From Marinobacter algicola DG893 (lineage in GTDB: Bacteria > Pseudomonadota > Gammaproteobacteria > Pseudomonadales > Oleiphilaceae): DNA of 64,000 bases. Positions 18,891 to 26,916 of the stretch are shown here, in pieces. The notes under the pieces are model-generated. The model saw only the letters and a list, made by a program, of their open reading frames with translations, did no database searches and was not told where the DNA came from. Location of the stretch: positions 62,001 through 126,000 of the forward strand of contig NZ_ABCP01000002.1 in the NCBI RefSeq assembly GCF_000170835.1, written 5' to 3'. Position 1 is the first letter of the stretch, and every line of letters starts with the position of its first letter. The position numbers and the translations under genes are program-made.

Positions 18891-19076
18891 ATGCGTCTTC
18901 CAGAACGGGCTGTGTGCCTCTCGTAGCAGCTGAGCTCTGGTTGTTCCGATGTCCCATGCCAAACGATCCAGCTCTCTCATGGGCATTCCCCGCAGGCGTC
19001 TTCTTAGGCGTGTGCGGGTTCTTTGGTTCTCAATATAGTGTTTGAGTGTGCGAAACAGGACTTTGTCGATGTTCAT
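18885..19076 (-). CDS. DUF1127 small protein
   Basis: The 63-aa basic protein carries the motif MRELDRLAWDIGTTRAQLL and ends EAHSPFWKTHR, close to the C-terminus of the convergent DUF1127 gene. The two look like diverged relatives. A strong GGAGGTGG ribosome site precedes the ATG. Confidence 0.75.
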   Translation of the reverse strand: MNIDKVLFRTLKHYIENQRTRTRLRRRLRGMPMRELDRLAWDIGTTRAQLLREAHSPFWKTHR

Positions 19077-19247
19077 ATTCCACCTCCGGTGCTTGATAAA
19101 ATTCTATTGGACCGGTGTTGGCGGAACAGACACAGAAGGGTGCTATTGGGGGAGTACAGTTTTAAGATACAGTTGACGCCAGCGAAACGGGTGCTAACCT
19201 TCCGTAGGTGCCGGGCTCCCATATAATTCATTTTTCAACATGACTAC

Positions 19248-19799
19248 TTGTTTCGTGGCCGACTCGTGAGGGATCACCTGAAATATTCTATTTCCCTAGT
19301 TCTCAGCCTGTGTCTCAGCCTGGCGTCGGCGCATGCTTCCATACGCTCGGAATATGAAGTCAAAGCGGCGTTCCTCTACAACTTCACACGTTTTATTACT
19401 TGGTCAAATGGAGCAACCGCTTCCGATCCTCTTGATGTGTGCATCTACGGCGATGACCCCTTCGGCAACCTGCTTGACCCCATGCAAGGTCGTAAATCCC
19501 AGGGCAGGGCGCTTCAGCTTCGATACCCCAACGTTCCGGCCGATATCGCGGGATGCGACGTACTTTATATAGGGCAGTCCCAGTCCAGAAATGTCGACGA
19601 ACTGCTCGAAATGGCCGAGAGCCACGAAGGCATACTGACAGTGAGTGATTTGCCAGACTTCATTCGCAAGGGCGGGATTGTCGGTTACGTGAAGCAGGGT
19701 AATGTTATTCGCTTCGAAATCAGCCTGAAAGCCGCAATGAAAGCGGGCCTGACCATTAACTCCAGGCTTCTGGAACTGGCGGTGAGGGTCCTGAGATGA
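19248..19799 (+). CDS. DUF4154 (YfiR-like) periplasmic protein
   Basis: The 183-aa exported protein is of the YfiR/DUF4154 family, recognised by YEVKAAFLYNFTRFITW after a signal peptide ending ASAHAS and by the C-terminal SLKAAMKAGLTINSRLLELA. YfiR restrains the diguanylate cyclase YfiN in Pseudomonas. Here the gene overlaps a histidine kinase gene by 4 bp (ATGA), so it probably modulates that kinase from the periplasm. The start is TTG at 19248 or GTG at 19266; neither has a clear ribosome site. Confidence 0.85.
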   Translation: MFRGRLVRDHLKYSISLVLSLCLSLASAHASIRSEYEVKAAFLYNFTRFITWSNGATASDPLDVCIYGDDPFGNLLDPMQGRKSQGRALQLRYPNVPADIAGCDVLYIGQSQSRNVDELLEMAESHEGILTVSDLPDFIRKGGIVGYVKQGNVIRFEISLKAAMKAGLTINSRLLELAVRVLR

Positions 19800-21250
19800 T
19801 GGGGCGGTGGCGATACTGGCGACTGAAAACCAAACTGCTATTCCTTACGTTGTTCACCAGCGCACTTGGCATCACCCTGGTCTGCGCGAGCCTCATCTTT
19901 GTTGAGAACCAGAATTACCGGAAACAGCTTGAATCCGAGCTTCATGTCATCGCCGGCATCCTGGCGGAGCAGTCCGCTGCCGCCCTGGTGTTCGAGGACA
20001 ACGAGCAGCTGAGCAGTATTATCACCAGCCTCAAGCGTATCGACACTATTCGGCAGGCCTGTGTCTACAACCAGCAAGGGGACGTGATGACGTCTCTTTC
20101 AGGCCGGCCACAGGGGCAATGCCCGTCGGTTGGTTCGTCGTTGGAAGTAGGGTTCGTCGGGGACGTCTATCAGTTACTGATGCCGGTCACACTGGACAAC
20201 GAAGTGGTCGGGCAGCTTTTCCTCTCATCACACCTTGAAGTTTTGCGGGGCCATATCCGGACCTTTGTATCCGTAGCCTCCGGTATCGGGGCGGTGATCC
20301 TCATCGCGCTGGTATTCCTGGCGCTCAGGTTACAGAGAATCGTATCCGAACCCATTCTCAAGCTTTCGGAGACGGCCGAGCGCATCGCCCAGGATCACGA
20401 CTATTCCATTCGTGCGCCGGTTTCCGGCACCGACGAACTCGGGCGCCTGGGTAACACCTTCAACGAGATGATCAGCACCATCCAGCAACAGAACCGCCGG
20501 ATCCTGGAAAGCCGTGACAGCCTGGAGCGCATCGTCGAGGCCAGGACCTCCGAGCTGAGCATGGCCAACCGTGAACTGGAGGCGTTCAGTTACTCGGTCT
20601 CCCATGACCTCAGGCAGCCCCTGAGAGCCGTTGAAGGGTTTGGGCAAGCCCTGGAAGAGGATTGTGGCGATCAGTTGAATGAGATCGGTAAGGATTACCT
20701 GAAGCGAATCCGCGCGGCCAGTGTACGGATGGCGGGGCTGATCGATGGGTTGCTTGTTCTGTCCCGCGTCAGCCGACAGTCCATGGAAAATCAGACAATA
20801 GACTTGAGCCAGATGTTGGAAGAAATTGCGGAAGAACTGCAAGACATCAGCGATGATGTGCCAACGGAAATTCTCATACAGCCGGGTATGTGGGTTGTAG
20901 GCGACAGCCGAATGCTGCGTGTTGCCTTCCAGAACCTGATGGCGAACGCCTGGAAATACAGCGCCAAAGAAGAAAAACGAATTGTCGAAGTGTTGTCTCG
21001 AAGAGAAGGGCGCTGGGTTGCTATTGAGGTTCGTGATAACGGTGTCGGCTTCGATATGAGGTATATCGACAAACTGTTTGTGGCATTCAATCGACTTCAT
21101 ACGCCGTCGGAGTTCGGCGGCACAGGTATTGGCCTGGCGACTGTATACCGCGTGGTTCGCCGGCACCATGGCGATATTTCCGCTACGTCGCAACTGGGTG
21201 AGGGGGCAAGTTTTGTTGTGAAGTTGCCTGTTTCGGGAGATCAGGGCTAG
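19796..21250 (+). CDS. Membrane sensor histidine kinase (HAMP)
   Basis: The 484-aa kinase has a transmembrane helix near 12-34, a periplasmic sensor (about 40-160), a second helix near 163-185, and HAMP. The HisKA domain has its phospho-His in SVSHDLRQPL near 270. The ATPase lobe shows NLMANAWKYS, DNGVGFDM and GGTGIGLA. It is coupled to the DUF4154 gene and followed by two receiver genes, which form the obvious phosphorelay partners. It resembles phytochrome-type kinases in its catalytic part. Confidence 0.93.
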   Translation: MMGRWRYWRLKTKLLFLTLFTSALGITLVCASLIFVENQNYRKQLESELHVIAGILAEQSAAALVFEDNEQLSSIITSLKRIDTIRQACVYNQQGDVMTSLSGRPQGQCPSVGSSLEVGFVGDVYQLLMPVTLDNEVVGQLFLSSHLEVLRGHIRTFVSVASGIGAVILIALVFLALRLQRIVSEPILKLSETAERIAQDHDYSIRAPVSGTDELGRLGNTFNEMISTIQQQNRRILESRDSLERIVEARTSELSMANRELEAFSYSVSHDLRQPLRAVEGFGQALEEDCGDQLNEIGKDYLKRIRAASVRMAGLIDGLLVLSRVSRQSMENQTIDLSQMLEEIAEELQDISDDVPTEILIQPGMWVVGDSRMLRVAFQNLMANAWKYSAKEEKRIVEVLSRREGRWVAIEVRDNGVGFDMRYIDKLFVAFNRLHTPSEFGGTGIGLATVYRVVRRHHGDISATSQLGEGASFVVKLPVSGDQG

Positions 21251-21304
21251 ACTGTAGTCAGATTCAACCTATTAATGCAATTCATTGAAAGGGCAAATAA
21301 AATC

Positions 21305-21760
21305 ATGGATGGCCATTCAATCCTTGTGGTTGAAGACAACCCGGATGATCAGGTTCTGGCAGTGCGAGCCCTCAAGAGTGCGAGCGAAAACAGCCCTGTC
21401 ATCGTAAAAGAAGACGGGCAGGAAGCCCTGGACTTCCTGTTTGGCAACGATGCCAGGCAGCCGTGTAAAGATCTGGATTCGCTCGGTCTTGTTTTGCTTG
21501 ATGTGAAGCTTCCCAAGGTCAGTGGCCTGGAGGTCCTGAAAGGTATTCGGTCCTCGCCACTGACCAACTGGCTGCCAGTCGTTATGGTTACATCCTCTGA
21601 TGAGCCGGCAGACCTGTTGAATGCATACCGTTTGGGTGCCAACAGCTTTATCACCAAGTCGATCAATTATCGGGAGTTTACGGAACAAATGAAGTTGCTT
21701 GCCCGCTATTGGCTTTTTGTCAATAAAGTGCCGAAGGCAGGTGCGGTTCGCTCGTTTTAA
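21305..21760 (+). CDS. Single-domain response regulator (Rcp1-like)
   Basis: The 151-aa CheY-like receiver has no output domain. The acidic pocket is VVEDNPDDQ, the phospho-Asp is D66 in VLLDVKLPKVSG, and the conserved Thr/Ser is in VMVTSSDEP. The long loop before D66 and the ANSFITKSINY segment are as in Rcp1-type regulators that pair with phytochrome-like kinases. An in-frame start at 21275 is less likely. Confidence 0.9.
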   Translation: MDGHSILVVEDNPDDQVLAVRALKSASENSPVIVKEDGQEALDFLFGNDARQPCKDLDSLGLVLLDVKLPKVSGLEVLKGIRSSPLTNWLPVVMVTSSDEPADLLNAYRLGANSFITKSINYREFTEQMKLLARYWLFVNKVPKAGAVRSF

Positions 21761-21773
21761 AAAGGTAAGGCCA

Positions 21774-23465
21774 TTGACAGACACAGCCAGCCCTCTACGG
21801 ATGTTGATCGTCGAAGATTCAGAAGACGATGCGCTGCTTCTACTGCGAGAGATGCGCAAAGGAGGCATAGCCCCCTATCATGAGTTGGTAGACAGCGAAG
21901 ACCGTCTGTCCTATGCCCTTCGCCGGGGTAAGTGGGATATCGTCATTACCGACCACAACATGCCCGGCTTCTCTTCGTTCAGGGTATTGGAGCTGACCAA
22001 GAAGTACTGCAAGGACCTGCCAGTAATCATCGTATCCGGAACGATCGGCGAGGGCGTTGCCGTTACCGCCATGAAAGCCGGTGCGCAGGATTACATCATG
22101 AAGGACAACCTGTCCCGGTTGATTCCTGCCATTGATCGGGAAGTACGTGAAGGATTCATGCGCCAGGCCAAGCGTGTTGCCGAGAATGCCCTGGAGCATA
22201 TGGCTTATCATGACAGCCTGACTGATCTTGTGAACCGCCGGGAATTCGAGCGGCGGCTGGTGCAGGCGCTCGAAGACACCCATAAAACCGGCCGTCATCA
22301 TGTACTGCTCTATCTTGACCTTGACCAGTTCAAGATCATAAACGACACCTGTGGTCATGTGGCTGGGGATTACTTGCTTAAGCAGGTCGCCGCATTGCTG
22401 TCACTTCAAATTCGCTCTGATGATACCCTGGCTCGCCTCGGCGGCGACGAATTTGGAGTACTGCTGCGCGGTTGCGACGCGGTTCATGCACACAAGGTCG
22501 CTGAAAAGCTGTGTGAAGTGGTCCATGAGTTCCGCTTTGTTTGGCAGAACAAGCCGTTCTCGGTGTCGCTCAGCATCGGTATGGTTGTGATCAACGAAAA
22601 CTACAACAGTGCCGGTGAGCTTCTGAGCCACGCCGACCTGGCCTGCTACGCCGCCAAGGATCGGGGACGCAATAACGTCCAGCTTTACGAAACCGATGAC
22701 AGTGATATGCAGCAACGTCAGCGGGATATGAACTGGACCAGCCGAATTCAGCAGGCTCTGCAAAATAACAGTTTCTGCCTATGGCAGCAGGAAATGGTTG
22801 CCCTTCAGCCAGAAGCCAACGACGGTTATCGCACCGAATTTCTGGTCCGCCTGAACGAAGGGGATGACATCGTACCTCCAGGAGCCTTCATTCCTGCGGC
22901 GGAACGCTTCAACTTGATGACACGAGTTGATCGCAAGGTCATCGACCTGGCATTTGACTACCTTGATCGCACTGGGCTCGGGCGTGAGAGCACAGGAACG
23001 TTCTTTATTAATCTGTCTGGAAGCTCGTTTAACGAACCGGAACTGTTTCTGTACATCAGCCAGTTAGCGGAGCGGTACAAGCTGATTCCCGAGCGTATCT
23101 GCTTTGAAATTACTGAAACTTCCGCCATTGCCAATCTGAACGCGACTCAGAGGTTCATCAATTCCGCCAAAAGAAGAGGGTTCAAATTCGCGCTTGATGA
23201 TTTCGGCGCGGGCATGAGTTCGTTCTCCTATCTGAAAGCCCTGCCAGTGGACTACCTGAAAATTGATGGTGGTTTCGTCCGCAACCTGCTGGACGACCCA
23301 ATCGATTTGTCGATAGTCGATGCGTGCAACCGGATTGGCCACTCCGCAGGACTCAAAACGGTTGCCGAGTTCGTGGAGAACGACGAGGTGAGAGCCCGTC
23401 TGGTTGAACTGGGCCTCGACTTCGCCCAGGGATATGGAATTTCCATGCCTCGACCGCTGGAATAG
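21774..23465 (+). CDS. Receiver-GGDEF-EAL cyclic-di-GMP regulator
   Basis: The 563-aa protein joins a receiver (phospho-Asp in VITDHNMPGFSS), a diguanylate cyclase domain with intact GGDEF (RLGGDEFGVLL), and a phosphodiesterase domain. The EAL signature is varied to EFLVR, but NLSG, EITE, DDFGAG, KIDGGFV, AEFVE and QGYG are all present, so hydrolysis is plausible. TTG at 21774, preceded by AAGGTAAGG and 13 bases after the previous stop, fits best; ATG at 21801 is the alternative. It is the likely output of the upstream kinase. Confidence 0.9.
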   Translation: MTDTASPLRMLIVEDSEDDALLLLREMRKGGIAPYHELVDSEDRLSYALRRGKWDIVITDHNMPGFSSFRVLELTKKYCKDLPVIIVSGTIGEGVAVTAMKAGAQDYIMKDNLSRLIPAIDREVREGFMRQAKRVAENALEHMAYHDSLTDLVNRREFERRLVQALEDTHKTGRHHVLLYLDLDQFKIINDTCGHVAGDYLLKQVAALLSLQIRSDDTLARLGGDEFGVLLRGCDAVHAHKVAEKLCEVVHEFRFVWQNKPFSVSLSIGMVVINENYNSAGELLSHADLACYAAKDRGRNNVQLYETDDSDMQQRQRDMNWTSRIQQALQNNSFCLWQQEMVALQPEANDGYRTEFLVRLNEGDDIVPPGAFIPAAERFNLMTRVDRKVIDLAFDYLDRTGLGRESTGTFFINLSGSSFNEPELFLYISQLAERYKLIPERICFEITETSAIANLNATQRFINSAKRRGFKFALDDFGAGMSSFSYLKALPVDYLKIDGGFVRNLLDDPIDLSIVDACNRIGHSAGLKTVAEFVENDEVRARLVELGLDFAQGYGISMPRPLE

Positions 23466-23524
23466 ATACCTCTCCGCCTTTGTTCACACTTCAATAATGG
23501 ACGTAACCTCCAAAAGGATTATCA

Positions 23525-25261
23525 ATGCTCGAAAATGGTGACTTGATATTACGCTACCTGGAGCGTTTGGGTGTCGAGTATGTGTTTGGCGTTCCTGGCG
23601 GGAGCATTGAACCATTTTATGATGCGTTGGCAAGAAGTGAACGCCGGGGAGGCATTCGGACCATTACTGCTCGTCATGAATCCGGAGCGGCCTTCATGGC
23701 AGAAGGGTATGCCCGCGAAACTGGAAAAATAGGCGTCTGTTGTTCAACTGCAGGTCCTGGTGCCACGAACCTGTTAACCGGTGTCGCATCAGCCTATGCG
23801 GACGGCATTCCCATTCTCGTCATAACGGCGCAAACAGGGCTGGACAAGTTTGGCCAGGGTTCGTTGCAGGAAACATCTTGCACAGGAATTCATACAGTCG
23901 AGATGTTTGCCAAATGTACGCGTTACAACACTCTGGTATCGCATCCTGCGCAACTTGAAACCAAATTGCTTCAGGCTGTAAGCCATGCTGTGAGTAATCA
24001 ACCCGGGCCGGCACACCTTGCGATCCCCCTGGATGTAATGCGCCATCGGATTCCGGATAACGTAAAGGATCAGGCGCTCAATGCTTTTCTCAACCACGAA
24101 GTTGCTCCCAATCAGGCGTCCCTCCAGGCGCTGCTGGACGATTTAGAGTGCACCGATAAGGTCACGCTGGTGTTGGGTGAGGGCGCTACGGGGGCAAATG
24201 ATATATTGGTAGCGTTGGCGGAATCACGTAATTGGCTACTCGTTACCACGCCGCGAGGAAAAGGGCTCGTAGATAGCTTTCATCCACTCTACAGGGGCGT
24301 ATTCGGTTTCGCCGGCCACAATAGCGCGACCGACGCGTTAAAAGTGGAGAATGCGGATCGTGTCGTAGCCATCGGCACAGCCCTCGATGAAGTATCCACG
24401 TGTGGATGGGACCCGACCACCATACTGTCGGACCGCCTGATTCATATTTCCAGCAACCCTTCACATCTCAGCCGTTCAACAATGGCGAGGTTGGTAGTTC
24501 TGGGCTCCCCGAAACTCGTATTTGGAGCGATCGCGGATAAATTGATTGGTGACGCTACTGGAGAGTCCAGACAGCCAGCTACCAGCGATGCTCCCTTGCC
24601 GGAAAATACCCGTTTTGATGAACCTGAGGTTTGTCTTGAAAGATCGGGGCGCATTAAAGCCCAGGCACTGATGAATTTCATGAGTACGATATGCCCCCGG
24701 GATTCCCGAGTCCTTATGGATACCGGAAACAGCTTCCTGTGGGGGATTCATTACTGGAATGTTCGGCGCCCGAAAGGCATGCCAGCTGAAAGGAATCTGT
24801 TCAATATCGGGTTGGGGTTTGCTGCAATGGGCTGGGCGATCGGTAGTTCTATCGGGATGGCCGCAGCCAACCGGGACAAGCCGGTTGTTTGTTTTACGGG
24901 AGACGGCAGCTATCTGATGTCAGGTCAGGAATTGACGATTGCGCTCCAGGAAAACCTGAATGTATTGATGCTCGTTCTGAACGATGCTTCATTAGGCATG
25001 GTCAATCATGGACAGAAATTGAGCGGAGGGGAACGGGTCGCCACGCAACTACCAAGTGTGGATTTTGCCATGATGGCCAAAGCATTGGGTGTTGAGTCTC
25101 ACACAGTACAGACCATGGAGCAGTTGATAGACCTGGACATACCCGAAATTCTGTCACGTCCCGGCCCTTGCCTTCTGGATATCATCGTCGATGGTGATCA
25201 GGTACCTCCATTAGGATCGAGAATGAAGGTGTTAACCGGCTCGATACCCAACGACAATTAA
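23525..25261 (+). CDS. Thiamine-diphosphate enzyme, acetolactate-synthase-like
   Basis: The 578-aa protein has the three-domain layout of the acetolactate synthase/benzoylformate decarboxylase family. The catalytic Glu that activates ThDP is in TARHESGAAFMAEGYAR near residue 52, and the ThDP/Mg motif is GDGSYLMSG with a downstream Asn in LVLNDASLG (from about 460). No regulatory subunit gene is adjacent. It is followed after 15 bases by two citrate-synthase-fold genes, so the substrate may be a 2-oxo acid used with them. The reaction is unknown; ordinary branched-chain synthesis is unlikely in this context. Confidence 0.85.
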   Translation: MLENGDLILRYLERLGVEYVFGVPGGSIEPFYDALARSERRGGIRTITARHESGAAFMAEGYARETGKIGVCCSTAGPGATNLLTGVASAYADGIPILVITAQTGLDKFGQGSLQETSCTGIHTVEMFAKCTRYNTLVSHPAQLETKLLQAVSHAVSNQPGPAHLAIPLDVMRHRIPDNVKDQALNAFLNHEVAPNQASLQALLDDLECTDKVTLVLGEGATGANDILVALAESRNWLLVTTPRGKGLVDSFHPLYRGVFGFAGHNSATDALKVENADRVVAIGTALDEVSTCGWDPTTILSDRLIHISSNPSHLSRSTMARLVVLGSPKLVFGAIADKLIGDATGESRQPATSDAPLPENTRFDEPEVCLERSGRIKAQALMNFMSTICPRDSRVLMDTGNSFLWGIHYWNVRRPKGMPAERNLFNIGLGFAAMGWAIGSSIGMAAANRDKPVVCFTGDGSYLMSGQELTIALQENLNVLMLVLNDASLGMVNHGQKLSGGERVATQLPSVDFAMMAKALGVESHTVQTMEQLIDLDIPEILSRPGPCLLDIIVDGDQVPPLGSRMKVLTGSIPNDN

Positions 25262-25276
25262 CTTAGGGGAAATCGC

Positions 25277-26107
25277 GTGCCCTCAGATTACGTCTATCAC
25301 TCTGATTTCTGGTTTGAAGAGCCGGAAGAGTCCAACCCGTTTGCCGCTAAGGCCAGCTACTGTCATGGCTATGATGTGTATGGCCAGGTGATCGCCAAGG
25401 CTGGTTGGTTCGAGTATTTACTATTGATGTTCAAGGGTGAACGGCCCCGGCCGGATGAAGCTGTGCTACTTGAGAAGCTTGCCCTGGTTCTTGCCAACCA
25501 AGGCCCCAAGGAAGCAAGCATTCGTGCGGCTATGAACGGCGGCGTGGCTGCCACTAACCATAGCTCCGCACTTATGTCAGCACTTGCTGTTGGGTCCGGT
25601 CTGTATGGCGGTTCCCAGGAATTGGAGATCTGTATCCGCTTATGGGAAGAATGTGGTCAGGACGTGGATCGCTGGAAATCAAGGCTGCAGGCCCCAGAGG
25701 AAGATGAAAGAGCCGACATATGGCCCGCGATAGAACATCCTCCAGGGTTTGATCCTAACGGTGATCAGATTCCAACCACGCTCCTGCAGTCGCTGGAACT
25801 TTTGGTGCAGTTCGCGCCGAAAGACGGAGCGTTGCACTGGCTGCAAAAACAACGCGGGGCCTTGGAGGAGTTCTTCGGATGCCCGATATCCATAACATCT
25901 GTTGCGGCGGCGGCGTTCGTTGATCTTGGTCTGGATCGCGACCAGGGTAGCATGCTTTATCTCATGCTTAGGCTGCCCGGTGCAGCGGTCCATGCGTTGG
26001 AACAACGTAAAATGGGATGGAAGAAATTCCCATTTTATAGCTCCGCCATTGAACTGGAAGATGATCCAGGGCCGTTTAAACAGCGAGACGAGGAGGGCGG
26101 ACGATGA
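25277..26107 (+). CDS. Citrate synthase/citryl-CoA lyase-fold protein, catalytic residues altered
   Basis: The 276-aa protein resembles citryl-CoA lyase. WFEYLLLMFKGERP, the AATNHSSALMSALAVGSGLYGG stretch (here split for reading) and LPGAAVHALEQRKMGWKKF align by eye with conserved blocks. The His of the usual PLHGGA motif appears as Tyr (GLYGGS), the second His site reads GFDPNGDQ instead of GFGHP, and the Asp region reads ISITSVAAAAF. A normal citrate-synthase mechanism is therefore doubtful. It starts with GTG after TAGGGGA. Its stop overlaps the next ATG (ATGA). Confidence 0.7.
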   Translation: MPSDYVYHSDFWFEEPEESNPFAAKASYCHGYDVYGQVIAKAGWFEYLLLMFKGERPRPDEAVLLEKLALVLANQGPKEASIRAAMNGGVAATNHSSALMSALAVGSGLYGGSQELEICIRLWEECGQDVDRWKSRLQAPEEDERADIWPAIEHPPGFDPNGDQIPTTLLQSLELLVQFAPKDGALHWLQKQRGALEEFFGCPISITSVAAAAFVDLGLDRDQGSMLYLMLRLPGAAVHALEQRKMGWKKFPFYSSAIELEDDPGPFKQRDEEGGR

Positions 26108-26901
26108 ACCATGAGCAGCTACTTGAAACAGAAAGTCACTGGCTGACCCGTATCGGAAAAGCCTTTCTGACAGAACGTGTGGTTATGCATGGTAAGGATC
26201 TCCACCATGAACTGGATCACCTGGAATGGCTGCATCTATACCTGTACTGCATTCTTGGGAAAGACCCAGGAGAAAATGTCGCTAAGATGCTCAACTCTTA
26301 TTGGGTTGGCACCAGCTATCCGGATCCATCTATCTGGCCCAATCACGTTGCGGCTTTGGCAGGCTCCGTTCGAACAACACCGTCTTTGGGTCTCATGGCG
26401 GGATTAAGTATTTCGGAAGCCTCTATATACGGCCGTCGGCCAGAGGTTAGAGCCCTTGATTTCTTCTACAGAGCAGGTAAATGGTGCGATGAGGGAGGAA
26501 TGTTGGCGGACTTCGTTGACCACGAAAAATCCTTAGGGCGAATTCTTTATGGTTATGGGCGTCCGCTCGCGACAACAGATGAACGCATTGCGTTCACATT
26601 GGATAAAGCAAAAGAGTACGGCTTCTCTGAGGGACGCTACCTCAAGATGGCGTTTTCGGTCTACGAACACTTGAACACGACGTACGGATACTCGATGAAT
26701 GTGGCAGCTGTGCACGCGGCGTTAGCTGCTGACATGGGGTTTAGTTGCGAGGAGTACCAACTTATCCTAACCCCTTGCTTCGTAGCAGGAATGGCTCCGT
26801 GTTTCCGGGATACCAAAAGTCGCCGCGAAGGTAGCTTCTTCCCGATCCGCTGTGAAAGTATCGTTTACCATGGCAGGGAAAAAAGGGACTGGGAAGGTTA
26901 G
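26104..26901 (+). CDS. Second citrate-synthase-fold protein, catalytic residues altered
   Basis: The 265-aa protein looks like a diverged paralogue of the preceding one. VRTTPSLGLMAGLSISEAS, LYGYGRPLATTDERIAF and YSMNVAAVHAALAADMGF line up by eye with citrate-synthase motifs. The GFGHP His is replaced by Arg (GYGRP) and the expected Asp is not seen. It is translationally coupled to its neighbour. A heteromeric complex with that protein, serving the ThDP enzyme, is a reasonable inference but unproven. Confidence 0.6.
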   Translation: MNHEQLLETESHWLTRIGKAFLTERVVMHGKDLHHELDHLEWLHLYLYCILGKDPGENVAKMLNSYWVGTSYPDPSIWPNHVAALAGSVRTTPSLGLMAGLSISEASIYGRRPEVRALDFFYRAGKWCDEGGMLADFVDHEKSLGRILYGYGRPLATTDERIAFTLDKAKEYGFSEGRYLKMAFSVYEHLNTTYGYSMNVAAVHAALAADMGFSCEEYQLILTPCFVAGMAPCFRDTKSRREGSFFPIRCESIVYHGREKRDWEG

Positions 26902-26916
26902 GCAGTCAGTGCCCGG

